Assembly (NCBI GenBank): GCA_023442465.1
Contig: JAEZZQ010000015.1
Location: 248,001 to 312,000 of the forward strand
DNA length: 64,000 bases
DNA from: Bacillota bacterium
Lineage (GTDB): Bacteria > Bacillota > Clostridia > Lachnospirales > Lachnospiraceae
Reading direction: 5' to 3'
Positions 58,696 to 64,000 of the stretch are shown one piece after another. Under the pieces are notes generated by a model. The model searched no databases. It was not told the DNA's origin and saw only the letters and a program-made list of their open reading frames with translations. Made by a program: the position numbers and the translations under genes. The number at the start of each line of letters is the position of its first letter. The stretch's first letter is position 1.

Positions 58696-59613
58696 ATGGA
58701 ACAAAATCTCAATTTATATCAAATATTTTATGAAGTAGCCAACTGCCGCAATTTCTCCGTTGCCGCCAAAAAATTATATATCAGCCAGCCTGCTATCAGC
58801 AAATCCATCTCTAAGCTGGAGGAATGCCTGAATGTGACGCTCTTTCACCGTTCCTCCCGAGGCGTAACTTTGACGAGCGAGGGGGAAATGCTTTATAAGC
58901 ACGTAGAAAATGCCATGCTCGCGCTGCGTTCCGGTGAGGAAATGCTGCGTTCCTCTGCCTCCCAAGGTATCAGCCACCTTTCCATCGGAGTCAGCACAAC
59001 GCTCTGCAAATATATTCTTCTTCCTCTTTTGAAGGATTTTATTGCGGGAAATCCCAATATAAAAATTACGATTTCCTGCCAGTCCACCTTCGAAACGATT
59101 TCCGATTTAAAAAGCGGCGCAATAGATATCGGGCTCGTAGGAATCCCTCCTAAGGAAATTTCAGATTCGTCTGCGGTCTCCTATCTTCCTGTCAAAACGA
59201 TAGAGGACATTTTTGTCGCTACGGATAATTATTTAGCTCCATACTCGTATAAAAATAAAGGAGATTCCCATGAAAATGAAAGTTTTTTCAAAGACGCTTC
59301 TTTCATCATGCTGGATAAAGAGAACATATCGAGAAAGCATGCGGATACCTTTTTATCCGAGCATCAGCTTACTCTTAAGAATATTATCGAGGTGAATAAT
59401 ATGGATCTGTCCATTGAATTTGCCAGAGCCGGACTGGGTATCGCCTGCGTTATCAGCGATTTCGTAAAAGAAGATTTAAAAAATGGAACCTTACGCGAAT
59501 TAAAGCTGGGGCGTAAGGTTCCAAAACGTCAAATCGGCTTCGCTTATCCTTCCAAAATACCGATGACAAGTGCTATGAATACATTGATTCAGTACTATCA
59601 GGTGCTCTTGTAA
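58696..59613 (+). CDS. LysR-type transcriptional regulator
   Basis: A 305-residue LTTR. The N-terminal winged helix has QIFYEVANCRNFSVAAKKLY and SQPAISKSISKLEE, followed by a linker helix and a periplasmic-binding-like effector domain (LSIGVSTTLCKYILLPLL, GLVGIPPKE, GLGIACVISDFVKEDL). The start at 58696 is chosen from family alignment; the open frame runs back to 58612 and the only AAAGG site is 14 bases away, so this start is not certain. It is divergent from leuC, suggesting it senses a leucine-pathway or related metabolite. Confidence 0.88.
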   Translation: MEQNLNLYQIFYEVANCRNFSVAAKKLYISQPAISKSISKLEECLNVTLFHRSSRGVTLTSEGEMLYKHVENAMLALRSGEEMLRSSASQGISHLSIGVSTTLCKYILLPLLKDFIAGNPNIKITISCQSTFETISDLKSGAIDIGLVGIPPKEISDSSAVSYLPVKTIEDIFVATDNYLAPYSYKNKGDSHENESFFKDASFIMLDKENISRKHADTFLSEHQLTLKNIIEVNNMDLSIEFARAGLGIACVISDFVKEDLKNGTLRELKLGRKVPKRQIGFAYPSKIPMTSAMNTLIQYYQVLL

Positions 59614-59650
59614 GGAAAGTCTAGTCATTTATTCTATTAATAATTATCAA

Positions 59651-60670
59651 TTAATTATTGATCAGCTTGTTGCTTTCATTATTCCAGCTATACAGCTTGC
59701 GGATATCCTTACCTACTGTCTCTGCAGGATGCTCAGCAGCTAATTTTCTCATAGCCTTGAAGTGCGCCTGTCCGCCCGCTTGAGACATATCCAGCAAGAA
59801 GTCTTTAGCAAAGGTTCCGTCCTGAATGTCTGCGAGGATTTTCTTCATAGCCTTTTTCGTATCTTCTGTAATAATCTTAGGTCCCGTAATATAATCGCCG
59901 TATTCCGCCGTATTGGAGATGGAATATCTCATTCCTTCAAAGCCGGACTGATAAATAAGGTCTACGATCAGCTTCATTTCGTGGATACATTCAAAGTAAG
60001 CGTTTCTTTCATCGTATCCAGCTTCTATCAAAGTCTCAAAACCAGCCTGCATCAGAGCGCATACGCCGCCGCAGAGAACTGCCTGCTCGCCGAAAAGGTC
60101 TGTTTCCGTTTCCGTTCTGAAGGTTGTCTCGAGAACGCCTGCTCTTGCACCGCCGATTGCCAAAGCATAAGCTAATGCCATATCCAGAGCTTTTCCCGTA
60201 GCATCCTGATGTACTGCTACCAGACAGGGAACGCCTTTGCCTTCCTGATATTCGCTTCTTACCGTATGTCCCGGTCCCTTAGGCGCGATCATCGTAACAT
60301 CTACATCCTTAGGAGCGACGATCTGTCCGAAATGGATATTGAAGCCGTGTGCGAACATAAGCATGTTGCCCGCCTCCAAATTAGGCTCGATGGAATCTTT
60401 GTACATTTTAGCCTGAAGCTCATCGTTGATGAGAATCATGATAATATCTGCTTTTTTAGCAGCTTCGGCTGCCGTATATACCTGAAAACCCTGAGCTTCT
60501 GCCTTTGCCCAGGATTTTGAACCTTCATAAAGGCCGATAATGACATTGCATCCCGATTCTTTCGCATTGAGTGCGTGTGCATGTCCTTGGCTGCCATAAC
60601 CGATAACAGCAATTGTTTTTCCATCCAGCATGGAAAGGTTACAATCTTCCTGATAATAGATATTTGCCAT
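59651..60670 (-). CDS. ilvC: Ketol-acid reductoisomerase
   Basis: A 339-residue class I KARI that rearranges and reduces acetolactate or acetohydroxybutyrate. The Rossmann motif is GYGSQGHAHALNAKESG; the cofactor loop GLYEGSKSW has Tyr where NADPH enzymes often have Arg. Catalytic residues lie in TETETDLFGEQAVLCGG and ECIHEMKLIVDL. GGAGG lies 8 bases before the ATG at 60670. It is 82 bases after ilvN1. Its end overlaps an AT-rich hairpin. Confidence 0.96.
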   Translation of the reverse strand: MANIYYQEDCNLSMLDGKTIAVIGYGSQGHAHALNAKESGCNVIIGLYEGSKSWAKAEAQGFQVYTAAEAAKKADIIMILINDELQAKMYKDSIEPNLEAGNMLMFAHGFNIHFGQIVAPKDVDVTMIAPKGPGHTVRSEYQEGKGVPCLVAVHQDATGKALDMALAYALAIGGARAGVLETTFRTETETDLFGEQAVLCGGVCALMQAGFETLIEAGYDERNAYFECIHEMKLIVDLIYQSGFEGMRYSISNTAEYGDYITGPKIITEDTKKAMKKILADIQDGTFAKDFLLDMSQAGGQAHFKAMRKLAAEHPAETVGKDIRKLYSWNNESNKLINN

Positions 60671-60752
60671 TTCTTTTTCCTCCACTAAATTAATATTGTT
60701 ATTTTATAACTGAAAGGGTTATTCCCCTAAGAGCTAACACATTGTGAGTGTT

Positions 60753-61256
60753 TTAATCTCCTAAATAAGTAACGTTATGAGTGCCTCTTCCCAATCCGGT
60801 AATACCCGTTTTGGCGAGCTCCAGAATCTCATAGCCGTCTAACAGGCTGATAAATGCTTCTATCTTCGACTGTGCACCTGTTAATTCGATAATCAGGCTC
60901 TCTGCAGCAACATCGATAATCTTCGCACGGAACACATCCGCTACCGCGATAATCGCCTGACGCTCCTTAACAGCCGCTTTTACCTTAATCAACACTAACT
61001 CCCTATATACGCTATCGTCGGGCTCCAGCACCTTGATATCCCTGATGTCTACTAATTTCGCCACCTGTTTTTCTATCTGATCCAGTATCTCATCGTCTCC
61101 CGATGCCACAATCGTAATTCTTGTAAATCTCGGATCGGCGGTAACTCCCGCCGTAATGCTTTCGATATTATAGCCCCGTCTGGAAAACAAGCCTGATATT
61201 CTGCTCAAAACGCCGGCAGTATTATCCACCAGAAGCTGGAATACTTTCTTACGCAT
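60753..61256 (-). CDS. ilvN: Acetolactate synthase small subunit (paralogue 1)
   Basis: A 167-residue regulatory subunit with an N-terminal ACT domain (LLVDNTAGVLSRISGLFSRR, GYNIESITAGVT) and a C-terminal ferredoxin-like domain ending LGRGTHNVTYLGD. It confers valine feedback and stimulates the catalytic subunit. It has its own promoter and is followed by ilvC. A second ilvN-like gene lies just upstream beside ilvB. Confidence 0.95.
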   Translation of the reverse strand: MRKKVFQLLVDNTAGVLSRISGLFSRRGYNIESITAGVTADPRFTRITIVASGDDEILDQIEKQVAKLVDIRDIKVLEPDDSVYRELVLIKVKAAVKERQAIIAVADVFRAKIIDVAAESLIIELTGAQSKIEAFISLLDGYEILELAKTGITGLGRGTHNVTYLGD

Positions 61257-61293
61257 GGAACTCCTCCATTCTCAATTGTCACGTTCGACATTT

Positions 61294-61322
61294 ATTTTAG
61301 CAACACTAGTAGTAAAAGTCAA
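61294..61322 (-). promoter_or_regulatory. Promoter of ilvN1-ilvC
   Basis: On the minus strand TTGACT (61322-61317) and TAAAAT (61299-61294) are 17 bases apart, about 30 bases before the leader of ilvN1. It would separate ilvN1-ilvC from ilvB-ilvN2. Confidence 0.65.
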
Positions 61323-61389
61323 CAAGAATACTTTCATTCTCTAAGACTTTAATTCGTTGAATTGCATTATCTCACGATTTCCGGTCCGT

Positions 61390-61878
61390 TCAGTTCTCCA
61401 TATCCTTACACTTCTGGAGCGCCAAGGTCCCAGTTCTGGCAACCTCTACGATACTGATCGATTGCAGCATGCTGATAAACAGTTGTATCCGCTCCGGCAC
61501 GTCGCACACCTGAATGATCATCATATTCTTGGACATATCTACGATCTGAGCCTTCATAATATCGCAGTTCTCCATAATATCACGGCGATTGTTCTTATTG
61601 TACTTTATCTTGATCAGCATAAGCTCCCTGCTGATACTGGCACTCTCATCGAAGGTCTTAACCTTTATGACATCCAGCTTCTTATTCAGCTGCTTTTCTA
61701 TCTGCTCAATAGTCCTCTCATCGCCGCTGCTCACTATGGTCATGCAGGATACTGCGGAATCGTCGGTTTCCCCCACTGCGAGAGAGTCGATATTAAAGCA
61801 TCTTCTGGAAAAAAGCCCCGCCACCTTACAAAGAACGCCCGATCGGTTTTCTACTAATACGGAATATATTCTTTTCAT
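61390..61878 (-). CDS. Acetolactate synthase small subunit (paralogue 2)
   Basis: A 162-residue IlvN-like protein (MKRIYSVLVENRSGVLCKVA at the N-terminus, GLFSRRCFNIDSLAVGET, then a C-terminal domain with VCDVPERIQLFISMLQ). The ACT fold is like paralogue 1, but the C-terminal half differs and lacks the GRGTH ending. AGGAGG lies 9 bases before the ATG at 61878, 5 bases after ilvB, so this subunit is made directly with the catalytic one. Confidence 0.92.
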   Translation of the reverse strand: MKRIYSVLVENRSGVLCKVAGLFSRRCFNIDSLAVGETDDSAVSCMTIVSSGDERTIEQIEKQLNKKLDVIKVKTFDESASISRELMLIKIKYNKNNRRDIMENCDIMKAQIVDMSKNMMIIQVCDVPERIQLFISMLQSISIVEVARTGTLALQKCKDMEN

Positions 61879-61883
61879 CTCAC

Positions 61884-63506
61884 TCATCCTCCTATTACCA
61901 AATCCATCGGATTTATCAGGCATTCTAACAGCATGGACTTATCCTCTTTTAAAAACTGGTCGATAACCTCATCCGCCTTCTCCATATTGTATAGGCGGAG
62001 AAAATCAATTTCATAAGCTGCCGCCAGCTTCTCTAAGTCAGGACTGCCGGATAGATCGACAGCGCAATACTTATCTTTGTAGGTATAATGCTGGTATTCA
62101 CGCACCATACCCAGATAGTTATTTTTCAGGACAATGATTTTAACCGGAACATCATGCTGCTTCATCGTCGCTAACTCCATCATGGACATCTGGAAAGAAC
62201 CGTCACCGCAGACCGCAATTACCTGCTTCTTTTCGTCCGCAAGCTTAGCGCCTATTGCCGCAGGAATGGAATATCCCATGGTCCCCATACCGCCGGAGGT
62301 CAGGAAGCGGCCATTCTTTACAATATGATAGCTGCAGGACCAAATCTGGTTCTGTCCTACGTCCGCAACATAGATACCGTCGTCTTCCATCTTTCTCGAA
62401 AGCTTCGCAATGAACTCGGCAGGATCCACGTAATCCTTATCAGGGCTGCGCTTTATCGCCAGCGTCTTCTTGTATTCGTTAAGCGCACTTACCCATTCCT
62501 CATGCTCACAGGAGATTTCCTGCGCTCCCAAATCTCTGAAAATATGTGCTGCATCCCCTACGAGGGGAATATGTGAGCCTACATTCTTGCCGATTTCTAC
62601 CGGGTCCACATCGATATGCACGAGAACCTTGTAATTCATTATCATATTCGGATGGCTGACAGCCCTATCCGCCACTCTGGCACCTACCATAATCAGTAAA
62701 TCCGATTCCTTCATGGCACGATTGGCGCAAGGTGCACCATTGTTTCCCACCATTCCGTAAAACATCGGGTGTTCGCTCGGCATAACACCGATTCCCATCA
62801 TCGTGGAGACAACCGGAATACCGTATTTTTCTGAGAATTCACGAAGCTCCTTTTCTGCGCTGCTAAGGAGCACTCCTCCGCCGACGCAGATAAGAGGCTT
62901 CTTCGCTTTTTCAAGCTCCTTCGCCACCTTTTTGATTTGAACCATATTTCCCTTTACGGTAGGCTTGTAGGTTCTCATATTTACTTTTTCCGGATAGTTG
63001 AATTTCGCAATAACCGCGTTTTGTATATCGAGGGGAACGTCGATGAGCACCGGCCCTTTTCTTCCTGTATTCGCGATGTAAAACGCCTCTTTGAATATAC
63101 GGGGGATTTCATCGGCATCCTTAATGAGATAGCTGTATTTTACAAAGGATTCCACTGCCCCGGTTATATCTGCCTCTTGAAAAGCATCGCTGCCGATCAG
63201 ATCGCTTTCCACCTGGCCAGTAATGCATATAAGCGGAATGCTGTCGGCAAAAGCCGTAGCGATTCCCGTAATGATATTGGTCGCCCCCGGGCCAGAGGTA
63301 ACGACGCAGACGCCGGCCTCTCCCGTTACGCGCGCAAGTCCGTTCGCCGCATGAGCTGCGCTCTGTTCCGTACGAACGAGAACTGTGCGGATATCTGTAT
63401 CCAGGATACTGTTAAAAAAAGGACAAATTGCTGCTCCCGGATAACCAAAAATTATCTTTACGCCTTCTTCCTCCAGACACTTTACCATTGCATCTGCACC
63501 AATCAT
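61884..63506 (-). CDS. ilvB: Acetolactate synthase large subunit
   Basis: A 540-residue thiamine-diphosphate enzyme that condenses pyruvate to acetolactate (or with 2-oxobutyrate). The catalytic Glu is in VRTEQSAAHAANGLARVTG; FAD/ThDP regions include GPGATNIITGIATAFADSIP; the ThDP motif is AVCGDGSFQMSMMELATMKQ with downstream NNYLGMVREYQ. The length is slightly short but complete. GAGG lies 6 bases before the ATG. It is translated together with ilvN2. Confidence 0.96.
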   Translation of the reverse strand: MIGADAMVKCLEEEGVKIIFGYPGAAICPFFNSILDTDIRTVLVRTEQSAAHAANGLARVTGEAGVCVVTSGPGATNIITGIATAFADSIPLICITGQVESDLIGSDAFQEADITGAVESFVKYSYLIKDADEIPRIFKEAFYIANTGRKGPVLIDVPLDIQNAVIAKFNYPEKVNMRTYKPTVKGNMVQIKKVAKELEKAKKPLICVGGGVLLSSAEKELREFSEKYGIPVVSTMMGIGVMPSEHPMFYGMVGNNGAPCANRAMKESDLLIMVGARVADRAVSHPNMIMNYKVLVHIDVDPVEIGKNVGSHIPLVGDAAHIFRDLGAQEISCEHEEWVSALNEYKKTLAIKRSPDKDYVDPAEFIAKLSRKMEDDGIYVADVGQNQIWSCSYHIVKNGRFLTSGGMGTMGYSIPAAIGAKLADEKKQVIAVCGDGSFQMSMMELATMKQHDVPVKIIVLKNNYLGMVREYQHYTYKDKYCAVDLSGSPDLEKLAAAYEIDFLRLYNMEKADEVIDQFLKEDKSMLLECLINPMDLVIGG

Positions 63507-63581
63507 ATTTTATACCTCATCTTTCCATTCAATATTCTATTTACCGAATCACATTGTTATTTTAGAATTCTGTAGCTAATA

Positions 63582-64000
63582 TCAGTCCTCTATGTTCAGA
63601 ATATGCTTCGTTAACCTGACCGCATCCGCCGCATCCTTAGAATAGCCGTCAGCTCCTATTTCATCCGCATAATCCTGAGTAATGACCGCTCCGCCAATAA
63701 TGACCTTAGCGGTAACACCCTGCTCTCTTGCATATGCTATGACTCGCCGCATTTCCTGCATCGTCGTTGTCATAAGGGCAGAAAGAGCTATGACACTGGC
63801 ATCGTTCTCGATTGCCGCTTGAATAATTTTTTCCTTGGGTACGTCTTTCCCAAGGTCAATGACTCGGAAACCATAATTTTTCAGCATCAGCGCCACCAGA
63901 TTCTTTCCGATGTCGTGGATATCACCCTCTACTGTCGCTATGACGATGGAAGGCATCTCTTTGCTTCCACCGGCCTCTTTCAGCAGGGGCTCCAAATATT
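63582..64000 (-). CDS. Corrinoid-binding domain of a methyltransferase, C-terminal part
   Basis: At least 139 residues of a B12-binding domain, cut by the window edge. EGDIHDIGKNLVALML contains the DxHxxG cobalamin-binding histidine; GFRVIDLGKDVP and VIIGGAVITQDYADEIGADGY complete the fold. It could be the end of a MetH-like methionine synthase or a small corrinoid protein such as MtaC/MttC. It ends 75 bases before ilvB. The upstream frame is still open at the edge, so the true start is outside. Confidence 0.85.
   Translation of the reverse strand, partial: YLEPLLKEAGGSKEMPSIVIATVEGDIHDIGKNLVALMLKNYGFRVIDLGKDVPKEKIIQAAIENDASVIALSALMTTTMQEMRRVIAYAREQGVTAKVIIGGAVITQDYADEIGADGYSKDAADAVRLTKHILNIED

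Noticed and set aside
1..64000. CRISPR arrays, tRNA or rRNA genes, prophage or transposase genes
   Set aside because: I saw no regularly spaced direct repeats, cloverleaf or rRNA-like sequence and no phage or transposase proteins on either strand; short RNAs could still be missed by eye.

Overview
The window comes from the chromosome of a low-to-middling-GC Gram-positive anaerobe, most probably a member of the Lachnospiraceae (Clostridia). This rests on gene content and order: an rpmB–Asp23/YloU–DAK2/YloV–recG block, a short HisG that needs HisZ, GerW and YlbJ sporulation-lineage proteins, a Feo iron cluster with the small Cys-rich FeoB partner, and a heme H-NOX chemoreceptor of the type found in strict anaerobes. 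No tRNA, rRNA, CRISPR array, prophage or transposase gene was seen. Nearly all genes are intact housekeeping genes; the unusual material lies in junctions, promoters and intergenic repeats.

Layout. 1–4.4 kb: the 5' end of a polysaccharide deacetylase (minus), an H-NOX methyl-accepting chemotaxis protein and a purine permease (both plus). 4.4–9.7 kb: a partial histidine operon on the minus strand (hisZ, hisG, hisD, hisB, hisIE), with two tiny coupled ORFs created by a 53-bp tandem duplication at the hisZ–hisG junction; hisC, hisH, hisA and hisF are not here. 9.7–15.3 kb: recU, an RluA-type pseudouridine synthase, a short-chain dehydrogenase, a YgiQ radical-SAM protein and a HAD phosphatase, interspersed with palindromic elements. 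15.5–22.4 kb: a Ca2+/H+ antiporter, the feo cluster (two FeoA, FeoB, Cys-rich peptide, Fur-like protein), a divergent DtxR-type regulator and enolase. The dyad AGTTAG-N6-CTAACT sits in the feo promoter, degenerately before feoB, and perfectly at the eno transcription start.

22.9–31 kb: a membrane-fused spermidine-synthase-like protein, a transglutaminase-fold exported protein, an RsuA-type pseudouridine synthase, YlbJ, a cell-wall amidase, a coiled-coil protein, coaD and rsmD. 31–41 kb: a topoisomerase IV-like pair, DegV, recG, the YloV/FakA-like kinase, Asp23 and rpmB. 41–55 kb: a J-domain protein, a 46-residue membrane peptide, gerW with its DUF2953 partner, an HD-GYP protein with a substituted HD dyad, a penicillin-binding protein with its SEDS partner, a U32 peptidase, zapA, ruvAB and a TPR–DUF4037 gene pair. 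55–56.5 kb: an AT-rich stretch with a GNAT acetyltransferase and a histidine phosphatase. 56.5–64 kb: branched-chain amino acid synthesis (leuCD; ilvB, two ilvN, ilvC) with a LysR regulator divergent from leuC, and the end of a corrinoid-binding methyltransferase.

Several repeat families are visible by eye: a 131–147-bp MITE-like element with TTACTGTTCAC ends (three copies plus a lone end); a 165-bp TA-bounded palindromic element; a 74-bp repeat in two copies 21 kb apart; and a TATGTAATAGGA hairpin in two copies 30 kb apart. Starts were often moved downstream of the longest open frame where a Shine–Dalgarno sequence and family conservation agreed. Promoters, operators and terminators are read by eye and untested.
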